Positions 1 to 6,237 of a stretch of DNA of 6,298 nucleotides are shown in pieces (positions within the stretch are counted from its first letter, which is position 1; every line of letters begins with the position of its first letter). The notes below the pieces were generated by a model. That model ran no database searches, had not been told where the DNA came from, and was given only the letters and a program-made list of their open reading frames with translations. Position numbers and translations under genes: made by a program. This DNA comes from Eshraghiella sp964576255 (GTDB lineage Bacteria > Bacillota > Clostridia > Lachnospirales > Lachnospiraceae), in contig CAZNUK010000092.1 in assembly GCA_964576255.1 (NCBI GenBank), forward strand, positions 1 to 6,298. The letters are read 5' to 3'.

Positions 1-279
1 GGCTTTGAATTTATCCCTATTGATTTATACAAATCCCATTCCCGTAATTTCCAGATTATTGACGGCAAATTATTACCACCATTTAAGTCCATTGACGGCC
101 TTGGGGAAGCGGCGGCGGACGGAATTTTTGAAGCTGCCAAAAACGGACCATTTTTGTCCGTTGAGGATTTCATAAGCAGAGCCAAGGTTCCAAAAACCAG
201 TGCGGCACTTATGGTGGATTTGGGAATATTAAAAGGGCTTCCACAGAGCAACCAGCTTTCATTATTTGATTTTGTATAA
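1..279 (+). CDS. polC: DNA polymerase III alpha subunit, PolC type (C-terminal fragment, 5' end outside window)
   Basis: The reading frame is open from base 1 to the TAA at 277-279 and gives the last 92 residues of a longer protein. PolC is the replicative DNA polymerase of low-GC Gram-positives and acts in the cytoplasm at the replication fork. The visible part contains the typical late region with a GLGEAAA segment (fragment residues about 35-41) and a phenylalanine- and leucine-rich helical stretch. It ends in LPQSNQLSLF followed by only DFV. QLSLF (fragment residues 85-89) matches the consensus sliding-clamp (DnaN) binding pentapeptide, which sits at the very C-terminus of Gram-positive PolC; this argues against DnaE. 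The polymerase and exonuclease domains lie upstream of the window and cannot be judged. The next gene starts 17 bases after the stop with no hairpin between, so transcription probably continues into it. Confidence 0.88.
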   Translation, partial: GFEFIPIDLYKSHSRNFQIIDGKLLPPFKSIDGLGEAAADGIFEAAKNGPFLSVEDFISRAKVPKTSAALMVDLGILKGLPQSNQLSLFDFV

Positions 280-296
280 AATGTTAGGAGAATTAT

Positions 297-2000
297 ATGG
301 ATAAATTTATTTTTGCAGAAATAGAATACATTAGACCGGATTTTAAGCTAATGGCTAATATCTGGAAGGACGCTACGGAAAAAGTAATCGAAGCGGATAC
401 CTATGAAGAGGTTAAAGCAGCTATGGCAATGGTTGAAAAGGAAAAATGTAATATTTCAACTATGATGAATATTGCAAGTATTCGCAACACACTGGATACT
501 ACGGATGAGTTTTATGAAGCTGAAAATGAATATAATGAAACCACTTATCCAACAGTTGCAGAATATGAAATTGACTATTATCAGGCATTGATTAAAAGTC
601 CTTTTGCCAAAAATATTAATGAAGAATACGGCTGTGAGCTTTTAATTTCCATGCAACGTGAAATTGACAGCTTTGACCCTAAGATGGTGCCTTTTATGCA
701 GAGAGAAAGTGTTCTGTGCAATCGTTATCAGAAAATAATGGCGACGGCTCAGATTCCTTTTAGAGGGGAAAAGTATAATCTCTATGGCATTCAGAAATTT
801 TTTGAAAACCCTGACAGAGATACCAGAAAGGAAGCTTACAAAGCATATTCTGATTTTTATGCCGGCAATGAAAAAGAATTAGAGACTATTTTTGATGAGC
901 TTGTAAAGCTTCGTACAGAGATGGGCAAGGCTCTTGGCTATGAAACTTACACCCCTCTGGGTTATAAGTTACAGGGCAGAAGTGATTACGGTGAAGCAGA
1001 GGTAAGTGCTTTTCGTAAGCAGGTCTTGGAAGAAATAGTGCCTCTCTGTGAAAAGATATATGAGGCACAGGCAAAGCGAATTGGAGTGGATGAACTTAAG
1101 GCTTTTGACGAAAATTTCATATTCCCTGACGGAAACGCTGTTCCTGCGGGGGATGATGATTTTATGATTGAGGAAGCTCGTAAAATGTATCATGATTTAA
1201 GTCCTGAAACTGCTGAATTTATTGACTTTATGATTGATCATCAGCTTATGGATTTAAAGAATAAGCCTAACAAAGCATCCACCGGATATATGACGGAGCT
1301 TCTTAATTATAATGCTCCTTATGTGTTCTCCTGCTTTAATCAGACAATAGATGATATGGGAGTACTGGCACATGAATTAGGTCATGCTTTTGCTGGATAT
1401 CAGGCAATGAGACATCAGCCTATTTCTGCATATTCTATGTGTGCAACAGATATTGCAGAGATTCATTCCATGGCAATGGAACAGTTTACTTATTCTTATG
1501 CGGAACAGTTTTTTGGCGCGGATGCTGACAAATACAGATTTGCACATCTTCAGAATGCTATGACTTTTGTACCTTTTGGAGTGGCAGTGGATGAATTTCA
1601 GCATATTATCTATGCTAATCCGGAGCTTACACCTAGGGAAAGAACTTACGAGTGGCATAAGCTTGAGGAAAAATATATGCCTTGGAGAAAATATGAAAAT
1701 GATGAGTTTTTTGACCGAGGTGGTTACTGGTATCACAAGCTTCATATTTTCTTATATCCTTTTTATTACATTAATTACACCCTTACAACTATGGGTGCAA
1801 TGGAATTCAAAAAAAGATTTGAGGAGAACAGGGAAGAGGCATGGCAGGATTATGTTAAATTATGTAATGCCGGTGGTAGCTTGAATTATCTTTCGCTTCT
1901 TAATGTGGCAGGTTTAAGTGTGCCTTTTCATGAAGGAAGTGTTAAGAAATCTATATCATATGCGAAGGATATTATTCTTCGTAATATAGGGAGGAAATAA
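297..2000 (+). CDS. M3-family zinc oligoendopeptidase (PepF-like)
   Basis: This 567-residue protein has no signal peptide or membrane segment and is probably a cytoplasmic metallopeptidase that cleaves short peptides. The zinc site is complete: HELGH at residues 359-363 supplies two histidine ligands and the general-base Glu360. Glu388, 25 residues after the second histidine in a DIAEIHS context, fits the third ligand at the spacing known for M3 enzymes such as thimet oligopeptidase. A conserved C-terminal aromatic block follows, with His483 and PFYYINY at 488-494, where this clan keeps its substrate-binding tyrosines and histidine. The N-terminal ~340 residues look helical, as expected for the cap that limits substrate size. 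Length and motifs resemble the M3 subfamily slightly shorter than classical PepF (about 600 residues), so I give no gene symbol. The ATG at 297 is supported by AGGAG at 286-290, six bases upstream. Its TAA overlaps the ddl ATG by one base. Family is certain; substrate is unknown. Confidence 0.93.
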   Translation: MDKFIFAEIEYIRPDFKLMANIWKDATEKVIEADTYEEVKAAMAMVEKEKCNISTMMNIASIRNTLDTTDEFYEAENEYNETTYPTVAEYEIDYYQALIKSPFAKNINEEYGCELLISMQREIDSFDPKMVPFMQRESVLCNRYQKIMATAQIPFRGEKYNLYGIQKFFENPDRDTRKEAYKAYSDFYAGNEKELETIFDELVKLRTEMGKALGYETYTPLGYKLQGRSDYGEAEVSAFRKQVLEEIVPLCEKIYEAQAKRIGVDELKAFDENFIFPDGNAVPAGDDDFMIEEARKMYHDLSPETAEFIDFMIDHQLMDLKNKPNKASTGYMTELLNYNAPYVFSCFNQTIDDMGVLAHELGHAFAGYQAMRHQPISAYSMCATDIAEIHSMAMEQFTYSYAEQFFGADADKYRFAHLQNAMTFVPFGVAVDEFQHIIYANPELTPRERTYEWHKLEEKYMPWRKYENDEFFDRGGYWYHKLHIFLYPFYYINYTLTTMGAMEFKKRFEENREEAWQDYVKLCNAGGSLNYLSLLNVAGLSVPFHEGSVKKSISYAKDIILRNIGRK

Positions 2001-3043
2001 TGAATATTGTTGTATTATGTGGCGGAATAAGCACTGAAAGAGAAATCTCTATTAAGACGGGAACAATGGTATGTAAAGCCCTTAGAAGTAAGGGACATAA
2101 CGCAATTGTTATGGACGTGTACTGTGGCGACAAGGATATGGATATTAACAATCCTTTTAGTTCTGATTACAGTGTTGATGCGGCTGTAGAGAAGATAATT
2201 AGCTATAATGATATATTAAATATTTTCGCAGATGAAAAGAAAGCTAACAGAAGGGGATTCTTTGGAGAAAATGTTCTTAAAGTTTGTAGAAAATGCGATA
2301 TTGTTTTTATGGCACTTCACGGTGAGCATGGAGAAAATGGTAGTGTTCAGGCTGTTTTTGATTTGTATGATATTAAGTATACCGGTACAGGTCCTCTAGG
2401 AAGTGCAATGGCTATGGACAAAGGAATCACCAAGGATATTCTTAAGGTAAATAATGTGAGTACTCCAAAGGGAGTCAAAGTAACCAAGGGTGAATCTGTC
2501 AAATTAGAGGATTATGGACTTAGTATTCCTTGTGTAGTTAAGCCATGCTGCGGTGGCTCAAGCGTTGGCGTGTCCCTTGTATTTGACGAAGCAGACTATA
2601 TGGCGGCTGTGGATTGTGCATACAAATATGAGGATGAAATATTAATCGAGGAATATATCAAGGGAAGGGAATTTTCCATTGGAGTTGTTGCGGGCAAAGC
2701 TTTGCCTATTATTGAAATTATTCCAAAGCAGGGCTTTTATGATTATACTAATAAATATCAGGCCGGAATGACAGAGGAAATCTGTCCTGCCAAGATTGAT
2801 GATGCGGTAACAGCCCATATGCAGGATATGGCAGTTAGGGCAGCTAAGGCATTAAAGCTTGGCTCTTATTGCAGAATTGATTTTCTTATGGATGAAAATA
2901 ATAATGTATATTGTCTTGAGGCAAATACTTTGCCGGGAATGACCGAAACCAGTCTTTTACCACAGGAGGCTGCAGTAATTGGATATTCATTCCCTGAACT
3001 TTGTGAATGGCTTATTGAAGAATCAGAAAAGAGATTTGTATAA
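2000..3043 (+). CDS. ddl: D-alanine--D-alanine ligase
   Basis: This ATP-grasp enzyme joins two D-alanines to make the dipeptide used by MurF in peptidoglycan synthesis; it is cytoplasmic. It has 347 residues against about 306 for E. coli DdlB. Using remembered DdlB numbering, the key residues are present: Glu13 (DdlB E15), Lys141 (K97), Lys181 (K144), Ser187 in GGSSVG (S150), Tyr253 (Y216), Arg292 and Asp294 (R255, D257), Glu307 and Asn309 (E270, N272) and Ser318 (S281). Tyr253 in the omega loop, rather than Phe, indicates a D-Ala-D-Ala rather than D-Ala-D-lactate product, so no vancomycin-type resistance is expected from this gene. The extra length lies at about residues 42-98, before ALHGEHGENG (105-114). 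The start overlaps the peptidase stop (TAATG) and follows a strong AGGGAGG at 1988-1994, which indicates translational coupling. murF follows directly. Confidence 0.96.
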   Translation: MNIVVLCGGISTEREISIKTGTMVCKALRSKGHNAIVMDVYCGDKDMDINNPFSSDYSVDAAVEKIISYNDILNIFADEKKANRRGFFGENVLKVCRKCDIVFMALHGEHGENGSVQAVFDLYDIKYTGTGPLGSAMAMDKGITKDILKVNNVSTPKGVKVTKGESVKLEDYGLSIPCVVKPCCGGSSVGVSLVFDEADYMAAVDCAYKYEDEILIEEYIKGREFSIGVVAGKALPIIEIIPKQGFYDYTNKYQAGMTEEICPAKIDDAVTAHMQDMAVRAAKALKLGSYCRIDFLMDENNNVYCLEANTLPGMTETSLLPQEAAVIGYSFPELCEWLIEESEKRFV

Positions 3044-4405
3044 ATGAAAAATTTAACTCTAACAAATATTGCAAAAGCATGTGATGGTAAATTATATATG
3101 CCGGAAGACTTTTTGGACAAAGAAGTTGACAACATTACAATTGACAGCAGAACGGTAACGGAGAATTCGCTGTTTGTTTCTATTGTTGGAGCAAGAGTTG
3201 ATGGTCATACTTTTATTTCCCAGGTATATGAAATGGGTGCGGTATGCGTATTGTCTGAAAGAGAACTTACTGATGAAGAAAAGTCAGCCAACAAACCATA
3301 TATTCTGGTGAAATCTTCTTTGATGGCTATTAAACAGATTGCGGCTTTTTACAGAAACGAACTTGATATTAAAGTTGTGGGGATTACAGGAAGTGTTGGT
3401 AAAACCAGCACCAAAGAGATTATAAGCTCTGTTCTTGATACCAGATATAATGTTCTTAAGACACAGGGGAATTTTAATAATGAAATTGGTGTTCCTTTAA
3501 CGATTTTTAGAATCAGGGATGAACATCAGGTGGCTGTAGTTGAGATGGGCATTAATAATTTCGACGAGATGAACAGATTAAGTGCCATAGCAAGACCTGA
3601 CATAGGAGTTATTACCAATATTGGAATCTGTCATCTGGAGAATCTTGGGGACAGAGACGGGGTCCTTAGAGCCAAAACAGAAATGTTTAATTACCTTAAT
3701 GACAATGCCATTGTGGTATTAAATGGTGATGACGACAAATTATCCACTGTAAAAGAGGTTAATGGCAGAGAACCGGTTTTTTATGGGATTGATAATAACT
3801 GCAATGTAGCTGCTGACAATATTCTGTCAAAAGGCTTAAAGGGAATTGATTGTGATATTCACATTAACAATGATGTTATTAGTGTACACGTTCCTGTTCC
3901 CGGAAGACATATGGTATATAATGCCATGGCGGCAGCCGCAGTGGGCAAAGAATTAGGATTAAGCAATGAAGAGATTAAACAGGGCATTGAAAAGATGGAA
4001 ACCATCAGTGGAAGATTTAATATTATTGAAGGTGATGGCATTACTATTATCGATGACTGTTATAATGCTAATCCGGTATCAATGAAGGCTTCTTTGGATG
4101 TTCTTAACCTTGCAGACACAAGAAAGGTTGCTATTCTTGGTGATATGTTTGAGCTTGGAGAAAATGAAGTAGAGCTCCATAAGGGAATTGGAGAGCACCT
4201 TGAGAATACTGATATTGATTTAATTATTTGTGTTGGTAAGCTTAGTCATAATATTAAACCGCATAACAAAACTGTGCATTATTTTAATAATTTGGAAGAG
4301 CTTTTTACTAAAATTAATGAACTGATTATGGAAAGAGATACAGTACTTATTAAAGCTTCCCATGGTATGGAATTTAATAAAATTGTCAGTATTTTGCGAA
4401 AATAA
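3044..4405 (+). CDS. murF: UDP-N-acetylmuramoyl-tripeptide--D-alanyl-D-alanine ligase
   Basis: MurF uses ATP to attach D-Ala-D-Ala, the Ddl product, to UDP-MurNAc-tripeptide, completing the pentapeptide precursor in the cytoplasm. The 453-residue length is normal. All three Mur-ligase domains are visible. The N-terminal UDP-substrate domain carries DSR at 34-36 and DGH at 53-55. The central ATPase domain has P-loop GSVGKT at 116-121, NNEIGVP from 145, a VVEMGINNFDEM stretch and TNIGICHLENLG. The DDCYNANP signature at 337-344 leads to the C-terminal domain with GDMFELG at 366-372. The order of motifs distinguishes MurF from MurC, MurD and MurE. The ATG follows the ddl TAA with no spacer, and only a weak purine stretch (about 3027-3034) precedes it, so translation probably depends on ribosomes finishing ddl. 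No convincing terminator follows within the 116-base gap. Confidence 0.96.
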   Translation: MKNLTLTNIAKACDGKLYMPEDFLDKEVDNITIDSRTVTENSLFVSIVGARVDGHTFISQVYEMGAVCVLSERELTDEEKSANKPYILVKSSLMAIKQIAAFYRNELDIKVVGITGSVGKTSTKEIISSVLDTRYNVLKTQGNFNNEIGVPLTIFRIRDEHQVAVVEMGINNFDEMNRLSAIARPDIGVITNIGICHLENLGDRDGVLRAKTEMFNYLNDNAIVVLNGDDDKLSTVKEVNGREPVFYGIDNNCNVAADNILSKGLKGIDCDIHINNDVISVHVPVPGRHMVYNAMAAAAVGKELGLSNEEIKQGIEKMETISGRFNIIEGDGITIIDDCYNANPVSMKASLDVLNLADTRKVAILGDMFELGENEVELHKGIGEHLENTDIDLIICVGKLSHNIKPHNKTVHYFNNLEELFTKINELIMERDTVLIKASHGMEFNKIVSILRK

Positions 4406-4434
4406 TCATATTAAACTATGTTATTTTTGCAAAC

Positions 4435-4470
4435 TTGACACTTTTATTATGGAAAAATATGTGTTACAAT
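4435..4470 (+). promoter_or_regulatory. Probable promoter of the lipoprotein gene (extended -10, unusual spacing)
   Basis: A perfect -35 hexamer TTGACA lies at 4435-4440, and a good extended -10, TGTTACAAT (TG at 4462-4463, hexamer TACAAT 4465-4470), lies downstream. The spacer between the hexamers is 24 bases, well beyond the usual 16-18. Either the extended -10 works with the poor TTTTAT at 4442-4447 at 17-base spacing, or TTGACA pairs with the weak TATGTG at 4458-4463. A start near 4477 would give a leader of about 50 bases. The position, between murF and an independent gene with its own terminator, supports a promoter here; its exact architecture is uncertain. Confidence 0.6.
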
Positions 4471-4480
4471 GCAATATGTG
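4456..4480 (+). repeat. Tandem octamer AATATGTG overlapping the promoter
   Basis: AATATGTG occurs at 4456-4463 and again at 4473-4480, 17 bases apart start to start. The first copy overlaps the TG of the extended -10 and the second covers the predicted transcription start. A third exact copy lies downstream of the gene at 6051-6058. The placement would suit an operator of two direct half-sites, but short AT-rich matches can arise by chance, and no regulator gene is in the window. Confidence 0.35.
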
Positions 4481-4512
4481 GGAAAGAGGTTGACCCCATT
4501 AATTAAAATACG

Positions 4513-4518
4513 AAGGAG
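4513..4518 (+). promoter_or_regulatory. Ribosome binding site of the lipoprotein gene, favouring the second ATG
   Basis: AAGGAG at 4513-4518 precedes two in-frame ATGs at 4522 and 4528. The spacer is 3 bases to the first and 9 to the second. The second fits normal spacing better and gives a signal peptide starting MKNLKK, so 4528 is the preferred start; starting at 4522 would only add Met-Asn. Confidence 0.75.
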
Positions 4519-4527
4519 ATAATGAAT

Positions 4528-6036
4528 ATGAAAAACCTTAAAAAATTTCTTGCTCTTGGTTTAGTTGGCCTTATGGTTTTTAGCTTTGCGGCATGTAGCA
4601 GTAGCGATAATGACGATAATGACAAAGATAATAAAGAGAAGACAGAAGAACAGGCAGATGACAAGGATGATGTAACTGCTGAAGAATTGTTAGAAAATAT
4701 TCCTGTAGATGATATCGAAAGTCTTTCTGTTTATATGGAATTAGTTGCAGACCTTGATATGGATTTAAAGCAGGCTGTACTTGATAGTGGAATGACAGAG
4801 GAGGATATTCAGGAAGCTATTGATAATGGAGAGATTACTGAGGAAGAATTAAACGCTTCCATTTCATTAGATGTTGAGCTTACACTTGATATGTCTAAGG
4901 ATTATTCTCATATATCAGGAAGTATGGACTTAAGTGGTATGGGTGAGGAAGAATCAGAAAATATTGATTCTTATATTGATACAACTGCTGATGATGAGAC
5001 CATTACATACACATATGATGAATATTTTGAGAGCTGGTATTACGAAGTTGAAGAAGTAGAAGATGGCGAATCTGATAATGAAGCTATTGAATTCATCTCT
5101 TCAATCAAGGATTATGTTAACAGTGCTGAAATCATAGATGAAGATGATGATAAGTATACCTTAGATGTAGTTCTTGACATTGCTAAGATGTATGAAGAAG
5201 AAACGGAGATAGTTGATGTTTTAGTTGGTTTTTCAACCGATTCAATTGGCGATATAGAGGATATATTGGGTTCATTTGAGGAGCTTACTGTAACTGTTGA
5301 AATCGACAAGGAAGAAGGTTATCTTACAGCTGTTAAGATTGACCTTGTTGATGCTGTGGAGGATTTTTTAGAAAGCCTAGCTGAAGGTGATGAAGAGGCT
5401 CCTGCATATACAGATTACATCACAATTAATGAGTTAGCTATTAATATTGAATTAAGCGACTACAATGACGTTGAAGTTGAGATTCCTGAGGATGTTATTG
5501 ATGAAGCTACCGAGTTGTATTCTGATGAATTTGAGGAACAGTTTGGTGATGACGATGAAGATGTTGACACCGAGGATGCGGAAGTTGTATACGGAGGTAC
5601 ATATGATATCTACGATTGGGATGACGAACTTGTAGCAACAGTTACTATTCCTGATGAATTTTATACAGATATGGAATATAGTGATGAGCATACACTTTAT
5701 TTAGAGAATGAAGATTGGGATCAGATTGATGTTTCAATTTATTCATCATATTGGGTTGATTATTTAGTTGATGGTGAAGAATATGAGCCAGACTTAGAGT
5801 TCTACACAAGAGATGAGATTGAAGAGAGAGCTTCAATTGAAACTGAGCAGGGAACAGTAAGAGTGTTTGTTCATATTTGGAGTATGGATGAAGACTATGA
5901 AAATGACTATTATGAGGCAATTGTGTATGGTCTTGTAAAAGATGAAGAGATTGTCCTTTATGTTGATTCATACATTGATGAGATTGAAAATAATGGCTAT
6001 ACAGTAGAGTCACTTATTCAGACAATGTTACAGTAA
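4528..6036 (+). CDS. Hyper-acidic secreted lipoprotein of unknown function
   Basis: I do not recognise this gene's function. With the ATG at 4528 the product is 502 residues. Residues 1-22 form a lipoprotein signal peptide: MKNLKK, a hydrophobic core, then FAAC with Cys23 as the lipidated residue, so the protein should be anchored to the outer face of the membrane. Cys23 is the only cysteine. Residues 24-48 are a Ser/Asp/Lys linker of low complexity. A larger module (about 49-330) has alternating hydrophobic strands and Asp/Glu-rich turns; its pattern recalls LolA/LppX-like beta-sheet lipoproteins of Firmicutes, but that is only an impression. An Asp/Glu-rich hinge (about 331-354) leads to a second module (355-502) rich in Tyr, Trp and acidic residues. 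A hand count gives about 159 Asp+Glu and 18 Lys+Arg, so the mature net charge is near -140. The gene has its own promoter region and terminator. Cation binding or a cell-surface role is conceivable but unproven. Confidence 0.88.
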   Translation: MKNLKKFLALGLVGLMVFSFAACSSSDNDDNDKDNKEKTEEQADDKDDVTAEELLENIPVDDIESLSVYMELVADLDMDLKQAVLDSGMTEEDIQEAIDNGEITEEELNASISLDVELTLDMSKDYSHISGSMDLSGMGEEESENIDSYIDTTADDETITYTYDEYFESWYYEVEEVEDGESDNEAIEFISSIKDYVNSAEIIDEDDDKYTLDVVLDIAKMYEEETEIVDVLVGFSTDSIGDIEDILGSFEELTVTVEIDKEEGYLTAVKIDLVDAVEDFLESLAEGDEEAPAYTDYITINELAINIELSDYNDVEVEIPEDVIDEATELYSDEFEEQFGDDDEDVDTEDAEVVYGGTYDIYDWDDELVATVTIPDEFYTDMEYSDEHTLYLENEDWDQIDVSIYSSYWVDYLVDGEEYEPDLEFYTRDEIEERASIETEQGTVRVFVHIWSMDEDYENDYYEAIVYGLVKDEEIVLYVDSYIDEIENNGYTVESLIQTMLQ

Positions 6037-6064
6037 TATCTATAAGTATTAATATGTGGGATAG

Positions 6065-6105
6065 AAAACCGGGTTTCACCAGTGATGGTGAATACCTGGT
6101 TTTTT
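6065..6105 (+). terminator. Strong rho-independent terminator of the lipoprotein gene
   Basis: A long hairpin begins 28 bases after the stop codon. AAAACCGGGTTTCACCA (6065-6081) pairs with 6086-6103, leaving one bulged T at 6093 and one G-T wobble. The loop is GTGA at 6082-6085, a GNRA-type tetraloop that stabilises RNA hairpins. The descending arm merges into a run of six T (6100-6105). Confidence 0.92.
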
Positions 6106-6134
6106 ATGATTTAAAGGGGGTCATTAAAGAAGGG

Positions 6135-6165
6135 GAATCTTGCTTGCGAGATTCAATGCTTTTTT
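6135..6165 (+). terminator. Small hairpin with T-run, possible secondary terminator
   Basis: GAATCTTG (6135-6142) pairs with CGAGATTC (6147-6154) through one T-G wobble, around a CTTG loop. Five bases later there is a run of six T (6160-6165). It could act as a backup terminator for readthrough past 6105. The gap between stem and T-run makes it weaker than a standard terminator. Confidence 0.3.
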
Positions 6166-6168
6166 GAG

Positions 6169-6208
6169 AAAAAGAAAAAAGTATTGAAATCAATTGATTT
6201 CAATACTT
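6169..6208 (-). terminator. Terminator of the minus-strand tRNA gene (perfect 30-base palindrome plus T-tract)
   Basis: Bases 6179-6208 form a perfect inverted repeat; each arm is 15 bases, AAGTATTGAAATCAA and its complement. Read on the minus strand, the hairpin is followed by TTTTTTCTTTTT (6180 down to 6169), the layout of an intrinsic terminator 30 bases past the tRNA 3' end. On the plus strand no T-tract follows it, so it should act for the tRNA transcript only. The stem is unusually AT-rich for a terminator but long. Confidence 0.7.
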
Positions 6209-6237
6209 CATTGGGTTGGGCTGTTATAATTAACAAG

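Noticed and set aside
1377..1745. 122-codon open frame on the minus strand
   Set aside because: It is antisense to the catalytic region of the M3 peptidase, which has complete conserved motifs. The translation matches no family I recognise.
1567..1884. 105-codon open frame on the plus strand in another frame
   Set aside because: It overlaps the intact peptidase reading frame, which holds the conserved His483 and PFYYINY block. It is a shadow frame with no ribosome binding site.
2531..2570. Two adjacent cysteines in the Ddl KPCCGGSS loop, as a possible metal or redox site
   Set aside because: The loop keeps the Lys and Ser needed for ATP binding. The residues before GGSS vary between Ddl proteins, and no other paired cysteines support a metal site.
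4381..4434. Possible terminator after murF (ATTTTGCGAAAAT and the following T-rich bases)
   Set aside because: The inverted repeat is imperfect with almost no loop and lacks a properly placed T-run, so I do not call a terminator.
4471..4521. Leader of the lipoprotein gene as a possible riboswitch
   Set aside because: At about 50 bases it is too short for known riboswitch classes, and it shows only a weak GGG/CCC pairing.
5645..6013. 122-codon open frame on the minus strand rich in His, Leu and Gln
   Set aside because: It lies wholly antisense to the lipoprotein gene and reflects the complement of its GAT/GAA-rich codons. It has no convincing ribosome binding site and its composition is unlike a folded protein.
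6222..6230. TGTTATAAT, a perfect extended -10, on the plus strand pointing into the tRNA gene
   Set aside because: There is no -35 at normal spacing (TTGATT at 6194 is 25 bases away), and the transcript would run antisense to the tRNA. AT-rich intergenic DNA produces such matches by chance.
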